64,000 nt of DNA from Bacteroidales bacterium UBA5072 (GTDB lineage: Bacteria > Bacteroidota > Bacteroidia > Bacteroidales > UBA10428). Both the position numbers and the translations under genes were made by a program. Below, in pieces: positions 55,631 to 63,986 of this stretch (the stretch's first letter is position 1; the number at the start of each line of letters is the position of its first letter). The notes beneath the pieces were generated by a model, which made no database searches, was not told where the DNA came from, and saw nothing but the letters and a program-made list of their open reading frames with translations. The stretch spans positions 61,985 through 125,984 of the forward strand of contig DIAS01000056.1 in the NCBI GenBank assembly GCA_002415855.1. Direction: 5' to 3'.

Positions 55631-56842
55631 CTAATCCGGTTGATCTACCCAATCGGACAAATAACTAAAATTTGCTGTCAGCTTTCCTTCCTCGGCAATG
55701 GTTGCCCTGGCGATGATGTTCTCGCTGTCGCCGTACAACAACAAGGGCAGAATGCTTTTGATAATATTATGGCCAAAATCTCTGGAAGCCTCCATGGGTA
55801 AACCGCATGGAAGATTATCAATTGACATTACCGTGATATTGCCGGGATTGCAGAACGCAGTTTCTTCTTTCCCGGTAGAAGGATTAAAATCGTAATAGGG
55901 CTCCTGGAACGTGGTAGTCCTTATGGTTGACGGAACCGATCCGTTCAGGTCACAGGTAATGTCGGCAATTACCCTTATCCTGAAGTTTTTGTCCTGCATA
56001 TTTTCAGGTGTGAACAAAACCGGTGCCCTGGGGTCCCAATAGGCAGCCATGACCAGAAGATCCGTCTTATCACAGAACCGGTTGAAATCGCTTTCATATT
56101 CCTCAGGATGATTGAAAAAATGCTGCAGGTCAAAATGCATTTCGGTCTTATGTTTGTTGTATTTCTCGGGATCGAGCTGAACATAAACAGGCATGTCAAA
56201 ACGCTTCGGACTCATATAATCTTCCACGGTCACCTTGGTAATGCCAAATGCATTCATCATTTCTTCTGATCCTCCGGCAACCCTGCCATCACCGGTCATG
56301 GCTATCCTCAGCGGAGGCAGCTTCGCGGCTGATGCCTTCTTCATCATTTCTTCCAGCCCCTGGCATTCTTCCGGAGGCGGCAAGGCACAAAGATGGTGCT
56401 TTACACATATTGCCCTGAGTCCGTTGTAGGTTCCTACCAGCCCGGCCCAGCGTCCGAAGCCAATGATTCTGACACCCTTGCTGTCAGTCAGTGTTTCGTA
56501 ATCCACCAGCCTGATATGCTTATCAAGCACTGCTCTCAGTAGATTCTTATTCTGGTTTTGTTTCTTGATGGTATGTGAAAAGAAAAAATAGGTCTTGCCC
56601 GGGATGAGCCTGACCGTATCAACTTCCTTAACTCCCATCATCACATCGCAGTCGCGCAGGTCACTGCCCACTTCAATTCCCTCGTTCCTATAATCCTTGT
56701 CTGAAAAACAACGGCCATTACCTGGCTGCACAATGATCTCCGTACCCGGAAATTCCTCCAGGATCAGCTTGCACTGTTTGGGTGTTAAGGGTACCCGGTT
56801 ATCAGAAGGTATTTTTGTTTCCTTAAGGATGCCTATTTTCAT
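55631..56842 (-). CDS. Lysine-ketoglutarate reductase (saccharopine dehydrogenase, L-lysine-forming type)
   Basis: Start ATG 56842 (MKIGILKETKIPSDNRVPL) is preferred to ATG 56851. About 403 residues with AlaDH/PNT N- and C-terminal domains arranged as in LKR: RVPLTPKQ, GVKEVDTVRLIPGKTYFFFSHTIKKQNQN, VDYETLTDSKGVRIIGFGRWAG, GRVAGGS, ADITCDLNGSVPSTIRTTTFQEPYYDF and NLPCGLPMEASRDFG. The FSHTIKKQ loop and the DITCDLNGS segment mark LKR and separate it from alanine dehydrogenase. The reaction condenses lysine with 2-oxoglutarate to saccharopine with NAD(P)H. Free-standing LKR, 10 bases upstream of its partner saccharopine dehydrogenase and 51 after the semialdehyde dehydrogenase. Confidence 0.92.
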   Translation of the reverse strand: MKIGILKETKIPSDNRVPLTPKQCKLILEEFPGTEIIVQPGNGRCFSDKDYRNEGIEVGSDLRDCDVMMGVKEVDTVRLIPGKTYFFFSHTIKKQNQNKNLLRAVLDKHIRLVDYETLTDSKGVRIIGFGRWAGLVGTYNGLRAICVKHHLCALPPPEECQGLEEMMKKASAAKLPPLRIAMTGDGRVAGGSEEMMNAFGITKVTVEDYMSPKRFDMPVYVQLDPEKYNKHKTEMHFDLQHFFNHPEEYESDFNRFCDKTDLLVMAAYWDPRAPVLFTPENMQDKNFRIRVIADITCDLNGSVPSTIRTTTFQEPYYDFNPSTGKEETAFCNPGNITVMSIDNLPCGLPMEASRDFGHNIIKSILPLLLYGDSENIIARATIAEEGKLTANFSYLSDWVDQPD

Positions 56843-56893
56843 GAGCGTCATTTATCAGTTGTCAGTTATTATTTGCTCTTTTCCAACCAGTCA

Positions 56894-58450
56894 CTAACTG
56901 TCAGTCACTTTGAATTCAATCCCCTGAGCCAGGGGCAGCTCACTACTGTAATTAATCGTATTGGTTTGACGTCGCATATAAGCCTTCCAGGCATCGGAAC
57001 CCGATTCACGGCCCCCGCCGGTATCTTTTTCTCCTCCGAAGGCTCCTCCTATCTCTGCTCCTGAGGTGCCGATATTGATATTGGCTATTCCGCAATCGGA
57101 GCCGGCGTGCGACAGGAATCTTTCAGCCTCCCGCAGGTTATTTGAAAACATGGCCGAGGACAATCCCTGGGGAACCGAATTATGAAACTGTATGGCTTCT
57201 TCAAAGGTCCGGTAACGGATCAGGTAAAGCAGGGGAGCAAAAGTTTCTTCCTGGACGATTGCAAAATGATTGCCGGCTTCGGCAAGGCAGGGCACTACAA
57301 AACATTCCGGGTTACAGTCCCTTACAACTGCCGGAGTGCCACCGTAAATAACCTTTCCGCCTGCCTTTTTAACCTCACTCACGGCATTAAAGAAACTATC
57401 GGCTGCCTGCCTGTCGATAAGCGGTCCCACATGCGTGGCACTATCCAAAGGATTGCCGATCTTCAGACTCTTATATACTTTAACCAGCCTGTCCCTGAAT
57501 TCATCAAAGATTGAATCGTGCAGAATGATCCTCCTGGTTGATGTACAGCGTTGACCTGCAGTCCCGACAGCCCCGAAGACCACGGCACGCAGTGCAAGTT
57601 CCTGATCAGCATCGGGGGTTACAATGATGGCATTGTTGCCACCAAGTTCCAGGATCGTCCTGCCAAGGCGCTCTCCCACCAGCCGCCCTGCCTGCTTACC
57701 GATCCTTGTCGACCCTGTAAATGAAATCAGGGGAATGTTCCTGTCCTTGAAAAGATCGTCTCCCAGGTATTTTGAGCTGGCAGCTACAAGGCTCAGCACC
57801 CCCTCGGGCACATGGTTTTCAGCCAGCACCCGGGCAACTATCCGGTGAACGGCAATGGCACACAACAATACCTTGGATGATGGCTTCCACAGCACCACAT
57901 CACCGCATACCAGGGCGATCATGGCGTTCCACGACCATACGGCCACAGGAAAGTTAAAAGCTGAAACTACACCGACTATCCCCAGGGGATGGTACTGCTC
58001 GTACATGCGATGTCCGGGACGCTCGGAATGCATGGTCAAACCGTAGAGCTGCCGTGAAAGACCAACGGCAAAATCGCAGATATCAATCATTTCCTGTACC
58101 TCTCCCAGGCCTTCCTGGTATATTTTACCCATCTCCCAGCTCACCAGTTTACCCAGGGGTTCCTTGTACTTCCTTAATTCTTGTCCGATGAGCCGTACGA
58201 TTTCACCCCGACGGGGTGCGGGCACCATCCGCCATTCCATGAATGCTTCACGAGCCCTGGCAACCAGCATTTCATAATCGGCCCGCGTGCATTGTTTCAC
58301 ACCTGCAATGGCGTTGCCGTCCACAGGCGAACAGGAGGTCAGAACATCCCCTGCCGTTTCAATCCATTTCGTCCCGGTGCACAAGCCCGGATTTACCGCT
58401 TCAATTCCAAGGTCTTTCAGAACCTGTTGTATTACCAGATTGTCTTTCAT
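56894..58450 (-). CDS. Alpha-aminoadipate semialdehyde dehydrogenase (ALDH7/antiquitin type)
   Basis: A 518-residue aldehyde dehydrogenase with catalytic Cys302 (GTAGQRCTSTRR) and general base Glu268 (ILELGGNNA). The C-terminal stretch GTSGAEIGGAFGGEKDTGG, followed by GRESGSDAWKAYMRRQTNTIN, is the ALDH7A1/antiquitin signature, which marks oxidation of 2-aminoadipate-6-semialdehyde (and its cyclic form P6C) to 2-aminoadipate with NAD. This step is essentially irreversible, so it sets the operon's direction as lysine breakdown. It lies 67 bases after the first hydro-lyase gene. Length and motifs are complete. Some ALDH7 homologues also detoxify other aldehydes or act in osmotic stress, but its neighbours settle the role here. 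Confidence 0.95.
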   Translation of the reverse strand: MKDNLVIQQVLKDLGIEAVNPGLCTGTKWIETAGDVLTSCSPVDGNAIAGVKQCTRADYEMLVARAREAFMEWRMVPAPRRGEIVRLIGQELRKYKEPLGKLVSWEMGKIYQEGLGEVQEMIDICDFAVGLSRQLYGLTMHSERPGHRMYEQYHPLGIVGVVSAFNFPVAVWSWNAMIALVCGDVVLWKPSSKVLLCAIAVHRIVARVLAENHVPEGVLSLVAASSKYLGDDLFKDRNIPLISFTGSTRIGKQAGRLVGERLGRTILELGGNNAIIVTPDADQELALRAVVFGAVGTAGQRCTSTRRIILHDSIFDEFRDRLVKVYKSLKIGNPLDSATHVGPLIDRQAADSFFNAVSEVKKAGGKVIYGGTPAVVRDCNPECFVVPCLAEAGNHFAIVQEETFAPLLYLIRYRTFEEAIQFHNSVPQGLSSAMFSNNLREAERFLSHAGSDCGIANINIGTSGAEIGGAFGGEKDTGGGRESGSDAWKAYMRRQTNTINYSSELPLAQGIEFKVTDS

Positions 58451-58517
58451 ATTGTTATATATTGATCATTCTTTCTTCCCTTGCTGCTGCTCCCTTCAGC
58501 TTACCCGTCCCTGGTCC

Positions 58518-60296
58518 CTAATCCCTGTTAACAATTGCTTTTACCAGTCCCCCCTTCTCCAATATTTCCAGCAATTTATCCGGTAAAGGATTGAATCTGA
58601 ACTCCTTGCCGGCAATCATGATACGGCCTGCCCCCATATCCACTTCAACCTCATCACCCATCCGGTAAGCCTTAATGGCTTCAGGGACTACCAGTATCGG
58701 AAGTCCCTGGTTTATGGCTGAGCGAAAGAATATGCGGGAAACCGATTTTGTCAGCACCGCTTTGATGCCCAGGTGCACAAGTCCCACAGCAGGATGTTCC
58801 CTGGAACTCCCGCATCCGAAATTTTCTCCGCACACCAGGATATCACCTGTTTGGGCTCGGCCGGCAAAATTTACGTCAAAACCTTTTAACAGATAGGGTG
58901 CTATTTTCTCCGGCTGTGAGCTGTTGATCTCATAAGTGAGGTTGCCGGCGAACATCTGATCGGTATTCAGGTTGTCGGCATCCTGGTAAGCCCATACACC
59001 ATTCACATAGCGGTTCTCCTCTGCAGCCACCGTAACCGTGGCTGACTGTTCAACCCTGTAGGGGAACACCTTATTCTCCTGCTTCCCGGCCGGGGAGGTT
59101 ATTTTACCGTAAATAGCCGATAAGGCTACTGTTGCCGGGGAGGCCAGATAAATGGCTGATTTGGGATTACCCATCCTGCCCAGGAAATTGCGGTTGGCTG
59201 TGGAAATAACATTGATTCCGTCAGCGGGAATTCCCTGTCCCGTTCCCAGACAAGGGCCACAGGAGGGAGTAAGAATATTTGCCCCGGCAGAAAGGAAAAT
59301 TTCCACAAGACCTTCACGGACCGCCTGCAGGTAGATATCGCGTGAAGCGGGTGTCACCAGAAGCTGGACACCTTCGGCAACACTCCTGTTTTTTAGCAAT
59401 CCCGCAGCTATCCTAAGGTCCTCGATACGGCCGTTTGTACAGGTGCCTATCAGGGCTTGCTCAATGCGGGTGCCGGCGATCTCGTCAATGCTTTTCACAT
59501 GATCCACATGGTGGGGGCAGGCTGCCAGCGGGAATAATTCAGAAAGGTCTATTTCGAATTCCTTCACGTAAGTGGCATCCGGATCAGCCCAGATACCTTC
59601 AGTACTGCTGTCGAGGTAATCTGTCAGCTGTTCATCAGCCTGGAAAACAGCATTTTTGGCTCCCATTTCCGAAGCAAGGTTGGCAATGGTCATCCGGTCG
59701 GCCACCGTCAGCGTTTTTACCCCATCACCATGGTATTCAACCGACATGTAGTCCGCCCCGCTCGATCCGATCATGCCAATAATATACAAGGCCAGGTCTT
59801 TGGCATAAACATTATCAGGCAACTTTCCATGCAGTGTGATTTTCAGGGATTCAGGCACTCTGAACCATGTCTCTCCCTGCTTCCACAATCCGGCCGTTTC
59901 AGTACGGTCAATTCCGGTGGCAAAAGCATTAAAGGCACCTGCTGTACAGGTATGGCTGTCGCTGCCTACTACCACCATGCCAGGCCGGGCATAATTACCC
60001 ATAAGCTGATGACAAATGCCTTCTCCGGCATCATGAAAGCGTTTCACCCCCTGGTCCCTGACAAAAATCCGGATTTGCTGGTAGTCGTTTGCCAGTTTAC
60101 TGTTGGTAGGCGGTGCATTATGGTCAAGTACCACCAGCAGCTGATCGGGATCAAACACCCTGATCCCGCCCATTTTCCGGAAAGTGCTTTCAATGCTGAC
60201 TGTATTGTCATGGCTCAGGATGATATCGGGTTTATGAAACACAATACTCCCTGCCGGAGCTTTGAATATCTTTTCAACAAAAGTCTGTTTTGACAT
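58518..60296 (-). CDS. One-chain homoaconitase/isopropylmalate-isomerase-type hydro-lyase (copy A)
   Basis: A large-plus-small-subunit fusion of the aconitase superfamily of about 592 residues, far shorter than classic aconitases. Start ATG 60296 (MSKQTFVEKIF) is preferred; a GTG at 60332 overlaps the previous stop (ATGTGA) and would add 12 residues. LeuC-like landmarks: LDHNAPPT, GSDSHTCTAGAFN and the three [4Fe-4S] cysteines (Cys286 in IGTCTNGR; Cys346 and Cys349 in SCGPCLG). The swivel domain carries GENFGCGSSREHP, the LeuD/homoaconitase form of the active-site loop. It should dehydrate or hydrate a 2-hydroxy tricarboxylate such as homocitrate/homoaconitate; isopropylmalate or citrate cannot be excluded. 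Operon context with saccharopine-pathway genes favours the homocitrate branch (inference). Confidence 0.85.
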   Translation of the reverse strand: MSKQTFVEKIFKAPAGSIVFHKPDIILSHDNTVSIESTFRKMGGIRVFDPDQLLVVLDHNAPPTNSKLANDYQQIRIFVRDQGVKRFHDAGEGICHQLMGNYARPGMVVVGSDSHTCTAGAFNAFATGIDRTETAGLWKQGETWFRVPESLKITLHGKLPDNVYAKDLALYIIGMIGSSGADYMSVEYHGDGVKTLTVADRMTIANLASEMGAKNAVFQADEQLTDYLDSSTEGIWADPDATYVKEFEIDLSELFPLAACPHHVDHVKSIDEIAGTRIEQALIGTCTNGRIEDLRIAAGLLKNRSVAEGVQLLVTPASRDIYLQAVREGLVEIFLSAGANILTPSCGPCLGTGQGIPADGINVISTANRNFLGRMGNPKSAIYLASPATVALSAIYGKITSPAGKQENKVFPYRVEQSATVTVAAEENRYVNGVWAYQDADNLNTDQMFAGNLTYEINSSQPEKIAPYLLKGFDVNFAGRAQTGDILVCGENFGCGSSREHPAVGLVHLGIKAVLTKSVSRIFFRSAINQGLPILVVPEAIKAYRMGDEVEVDMGAGRIMIAGKEFRFNPLPDKLLEILEKGGLVKAIVNRD

Positions 60297-60328
60297 GGTC
60301 TTATTGCTTAAATCATGTATTTCCTGCC

Positions 60329-62134
60329 TCACATTTTTAACAGGTCCCCCTTCTCATAAATCATCCTTTGTACTTCGGAGAACCGGCTGACCGGCACTGT
60401 TTTCATGTTCCTTTTATTGGTCAGGGTACCATTCCCCAGATCTAGGATCACGGTATCGCGGTCTTCGAGCATCAAATCGTCCAGGTTCTCATAGGTGAGT
60501 ACCGGAAAACCTGCATTGATGGCATTTCGTTCGTAAATGGCACCGAATGATTCTGCAAGGATAGCCTGGTTATCAAGCGCTCTGAAGCAATCCACTGCAT
60601 GTTGACGCGAACTTCCGGCACCGAAGTTCTTCCCTGTGATAATGATATCTCCCGGCTCAGAACGCTGCGGGTAATCCTCCCAGCCTTTCAGGTTGCCGAG
60701 GGCATATCTGCCCATTTCCTTGATGCTGGTAACCGCCAGATATTGGTTGTGATAGATCATGTCCGTGTCGATATTATCTCGCAGGATCAACCATACCTTT
60801 CCTTCCAGAATCAACTTCCCGGGCGTTCCCGGTAATGCTGTGCCGGTTTTCGTAACTGCCTGTAATGTGCCGGCTTTAAATACAGAAGGATTCACCGGGA
60901 TGGCATCCTCCCGTGTGATATGGCCTGCAATTGCCGAGGCTATGGCAGTGGCCACGGATGCCAGGTAAACTTCACCTTTGCCCTGTTTGCCCTCGAAATT
61001 ACGGTTTCCTGTGCTCACGGTCCTTTCACCTGGTCCATTCTGGCCAATCTGACCCGAGGCACATCCTGCGCACCCCGCATTGCCGAACATAGCTCCGGCG
61101 GATTTGAATACTTCGATCAGTCCTTCGTGCAGACAACTGTTCCAGATTTCATCCGTGGCCGGAACGATCTTAAGCACCACACCGGGTGCAATTTTTCTGC
61201 CTTTCAAAAGCCTGGCTGCTTCATGCATGTCCTCCATCCTGCCGTTGGTGCAACTGCCCACGAAGACCGAATCAATCTTGGTACCCATGACTTCCGTTAC
61301 AGGAACCACATCATGCGGTTTACCTGGTCGTGAAACAACCGGGACAAAGGCCTGCAGGTCGATCTCAAAGGTTTTTGCATACATTGCGTCGTGATCGGCA
61401 AAGACATGTTCAAAAACCTGGTACGAACGCGAAAGGCAGTATTCAACCACCGGCGCCGATGGAGGGAACAGGATGGCTATCGCCCCCATTTCAGTGGCCA
61501 TCGAGGATATTGTGATTCGCTCATCAAGCGATAGGGTGTCGACTTCGTCACCGTACAGTTCCACCGAATAGCCAAGGAGACCGTCTGCACCGAACTTTTG
61601 CAAAAGGTTCAGGGCAATGTCTTTGGCTGAGACCAGTTCCGGCCGCTCGCCGGTAAGCAGGATCCTGACCGACTCCGGAACCTTGAACCATACTGATCCG
61701 CGCGACCAGGCCGCTGCTATATCACGGTCGCCCATACCCTGTCCGAAAGCGCCAATCGCCCCCAATATGTTGGCGTGGGAATCGGTGGATACAAGGGTTG
61801 AGCCGGGGGCGGCCAATCCTTCGTCAATGGCCAGGTGTGTACCGATTCCTGCATTGATATCATAAACAGAGATGTTGTTTTGCCGCGCATACTCACGGCA
61901 TTTCTGCTGATTGGTGGCATATTGCTGGTCGGACCCTGTGGGATTGCAGTCGAAGGTAAAGAAGGTCCTGTCTGGATCTGCTATGCGCAGGTTATTGACC
62001 TGCAGGTTCTTTACCACACCGGGACCTCCGAAATCACGTGCCAGCCTCACATCGATTACCACATCCACGATCTCACCAGGCACTACCTTATCCTTCCCGG
62101 CATGGATGGCCAGTATTTTTTCAATTATTGTCAT
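60329..62134 (-). CDS. One-chain aconitase-superfamily hydro-lyase (copy B, divergent active site)
   Basis: A 601-residue LeuC-LeuD fusion, clearly different from copy A. The three cluster cysteines are present (Cys295 in VGSCTNGR, Cys355 and Cys358 in NAGCAGCASG), and the swivel loop reads GKNFGAGSSRQHA in place of GCGSSREH. The canonical DH motif is replaced by DCNPTGSDQQYATNQ (Asp-Cys), and the usual DSHTCTAGAF becomes DSHANILGAIGAFGQGMGD. This places it in a separate homoaconitase-like subfamily. It overlaps copy A's possible GTG start by four bases and follows the HD gene by 3. Two successive half-reactions (homocitrate to homoaconitate, homoaconitate to homoisocitrate) are done by different enzymes in fungi, which would explain two dissimilar copies (inference). 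Confidence 0.82.
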   Translation of the reverse strand: MTIIEKILAIHAGKDKVVPGEIVDVVIDVRLARDFGGPGVVKNLQVNNLRIADPDRTFFTFDCNPTGSDQQYATNQQKCREYARQNNISVYDINAGIGTHLAIDEGLAAPGSTLVSTDSHANILGAIGAFGQGMGDRDIAAAWSRGSVWFKVPESVRILLTGERPELVSAKDIALNLLQKFGADGLLGYSVELYGDEVDTLSLDERITISSMATEMGAIAILFPPSAPVVEYCLSRSYQVFEHVFADHDAMYAKTFEIDLQAFVPVVSRPGKPHDVVPVTEVMGTKIDSVFVGSCTNGRMEDMHEAARLLKGRKIAPGVVLKIVPATDEIWNSCLHEGLIEVFKSAGAMFGNAGCAGCASGQIGQNGPGERTVSTGNRNFEGKQGKGEVYLASVATAIASAIAGHITREDAIPVNPSVFKAGTLQAVTKTGTALPGTPGKLILEGKVWLILRDNIDTDMIYHNQYLAVTSIKEMGRYALGNLKGWEDYPQRSEPGDIIITGKNFGAGSSRQHAVDCFRALDNQAILAESFGAIYERNAINAGFPVLTYENLDDLMLEDRDTVILDLGNGTLTNKRNMKTVPVSRFSEVQRMIYEKGDLLKM

Positions 62135-62137
62135 GGC

Positions 62138-62683
62138 TTATTTCAGTCTGCTTTTGAATGGAAGAAATGTCATGAAATCTGCATGGTGCACAATATAGGC
62201 CTCCGCGGAACGCTTCACCAGATCACCTTCCCCTGCATGGGTTGCAATAATGTGGCAAACTTCGGGAGGAACACCGCATTGTTCTGCCAGCGAAACACCT
62301 GAAAAAGGATGCCGGACATATTCCCCGTATTTTCCCTGGACACAATTGCCATGAGCGTCTAATTCGTATTCCAGCAACTTTCCCACATCGGCAAGTATTG
62401 CTCCGGCAATGAGTACATCCATGTTTACCGGAAGGTCATCCTTAAAGAAAGCATTGAATTTCAATCCGCTTTCCCGGGCAATATGTACCACGGCCCTTTT
62501 GTGATCCATGAAGCTTACTTTCAGGTCTTGACCGGCCAGCAGGGTAAAGGGAATTCTTTTCAGGTCCCCGGCTTTCAGCACACTTTTTTGCAGGGCCAGT
62601 TCCCATGTCCTGGTGGTTCTTTCCCGAAGATCCTCATCCTGAATCCAATCAAGCTCCGGCCATAGGTCTTTAACGCTTTCCAT
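62138..62683 (-). CDS. Degenerate HD-domain protein in the lysine operon
   Basis: A 181-residue cytoplasmic protein with the HD-phosphohydrolase helical core. The first metal histidine is His61 (MDHKRAVVHIA), but the eponymous HD pair in LIAGAILADVGK is Ala98-Asp99. His125 (VRHPFSGVSLAE), His144/His149 (CHIIATHAGE) and Asp169 (IVHHADF) are in their usual places. The domain therefore has most ligands of a two-metal HD-GYP/YfbR-like site but lacks the histidine of the doublet. It is sandwiched 43 bases after the dehydrogenase gene and 3 before a hydro-lyase, so it is a true operon member. Possible roles are a metal-dependent hydrolase with altered site, or a regulator. Function is unknown. Confidence 0.8.
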   Translation of the reverse strand: MESVKDLWPELDWIQDEDLRERTTRTWELALQKSVLKAGDLKRIPFTLLAGQDLKVSFMDHKRAVVHIARESGLKFNAFFKDDLPVNMDVLIAGAILADVGKLLEYELDAHGNCVQGKYGEYVRHPFSGVSLAEQCGVPPEVCHIIATHAGEGDLVKRSAEAYIVHHADFMTFLPFKSRLK

Positions 62684-62726
62684 AAAAGTAATTTGTGTTG
62701 TTTATCAAATCATGTAACCTTCTCAC

Positions 62727-63944
62727 CTAAACATTTGCCTCAGGTGTCCCGTCACCGGTCACTTTCTCAATAATCGCATCCCCCATCTCCCTTGTCGATG
62801 CCGCTCCATGTTTCACAACATCCGGACCACCTTTCATCTTCAGCATATCATAGGTGCGCACGCGACCTTCAAGGATAACAGCTGCAATGGCTTTTCTGAT
62901 CCTGGCAGCGAGACTGCTTTCCTGCAAATGATCCAGCATCATGCAGGCTGATTCTATCATGGCAATGGGGTTAACGATGGGAACAGGATAGTCGGCGTAT
63001 TTTGGGGCTGAACCATGGGTGGGCTCGAATACAGCAACATCCCTGCCCAGGTTGGCACTGCAGGCAAAGCCAAGTCCGCCAATCAAGCCTGCAAATCCGT
63101 CTGAAACAATATCGCCAAACATATTACCTGCCACAATCACACCGTATTCTTCCGGATTTTTGGTAAGCCACATCATCTGGGCGTCAATATTCGTATTCCA
63201 GAGTTCAATGCCGGGATATTCCTTTTGTATCTGCCTGGCCATGTTGTACATCATGCCTGAAGTCTCACGGATAACATTGGGCTTTTCACACAAGGTGACT
63301 GATTTGTAACCGTTTCCGGCAGCATGCTCAAAAGCAGCTCTCAGTATCCTTTCCGTAGCTTTTCGGGTAAATATCCGTGTAGATACCGCAATCTCCTCAC
63401 GCGGTACGTTGCCAAAATTTTTTACGAAATTGTTGTGTGTGCGCAGGGCTTCATATACGATCCCGTCAGGATAGCTCCATTCAACACCGCAATACAAGCC
63501 CTCCGTGTTTTGCCTGAAGATTACCACATCCACTACCGGTTCCTCGACATCACCCGCTGCACCGCGCCGGATAAAGTTCAGTGGATTTCCTTTGTAAGTG
63601 TGGCATGGCCTGATACAGATATCAAGATCAAAATGCTGGCGCATGCCAACAATAGGACTGGCATACACGAACCCTTTACCTTTCAGGTCAGGTGAAAGTT
63701 CTGCCGCTGCCTCCTCCTTGGGCTTAGAGGTAATAGCGCCAAAAAGGCCTACCTTGTGCTCCTCCAACAGCCTGATCGTGCGATCGGGCAGGGGATTTCC
63801 CTCACTGCACCAGAAATCCCAACCGATATCACCTTCAACATAATTGGCTTTGAATCCAGTGGCATCCAGCACCCTGAGGGCTTCCTGCATCACCACCCGG
63901 CCTATTCCGTCACCGGGCATGGTTACAATTGTGGGTTTATTCAT
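62727..63944 (-). CDS. Isocitrate/homoisocitrate/isopropylmalate-type beta-decarboxylating dehydrogenase
   Basis: The frame runs to a TTG at 63965; ATG 63944 (MNKPTIVTMPGDGIG) is the likely start, giving 405 residues. Family motifs: MPGDGIGR; substrate-binding Arg in IRPCHTYKG; FRQNTEGLYCGVEW; catalytic region STRIFTRKATERILRAAF; metal-binding NMFGDIVSD; and adenine-loop PTHGSAPKYA. The NTEGLY form and GSAPK are typical of NAD-dependent (homo)isocitrate and tartrate/isopropylmalate dehydrogenases and unlike NADP-IDH. It oxidatively decarboxylates, or reductively carboxylates in reverse, a 2-hydroxy acid of 2-oxo product such as 2-oxoadipate. Substrate is inferred from its operon. First gene seen; its promoter lies at or beyond the right edge. 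Confidence 0.85.
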   Translation of the reverse strand: MNKPTIVTMPGDGIGRVVMQEALRVLDATGFKANYVEGDIGWDFWCSEGNPLPDRTIRLLEEHKVGLFGAITSKPKEEAAAELSPDLKGKGFVYASPIVGMRQHFDLDICIRPCHTYKGNPLNFIRRGAAGDVEEPVVDVVIFRQNTEGLYCGVEWSYPDGIVYEALRTHNNFVKNFGNVPREEIAVSTRIFTRKATERILRAAFEHAAGNGYKSVTLCEKPNVIRETSGMMYNMARQIQKEYPGIELWNTNIDAQMMWLTKNPEEYGVIVAGNMFGDIVSDGFAGLIGGLGFACSANLGRDVAVFEPTHGSAPKYADYPVPIVNPIAMIESACMMLDHLQESSLAARIRKAIAAVILEGRVRTYDMLKMKGGPDVVKHGAASTREMGDAIIEKVTGDGTPEANV

Positions 63945-63986
63945 AGTTCCATTAATAAGAATCAATATAACCTTTACTTTTCATTA

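Noticed and set aside
54274..63944. Reading the operon as ordinary lysine biosynthesis by the alpha-aminoadipate route
   Set aside because: There is no LysW/LysX carrier system or Lys2-type reductase, and an ALDH7, which oxidises the semialdehyde, points to breakdown. Not excluded if further genes lie beyond the right edge.
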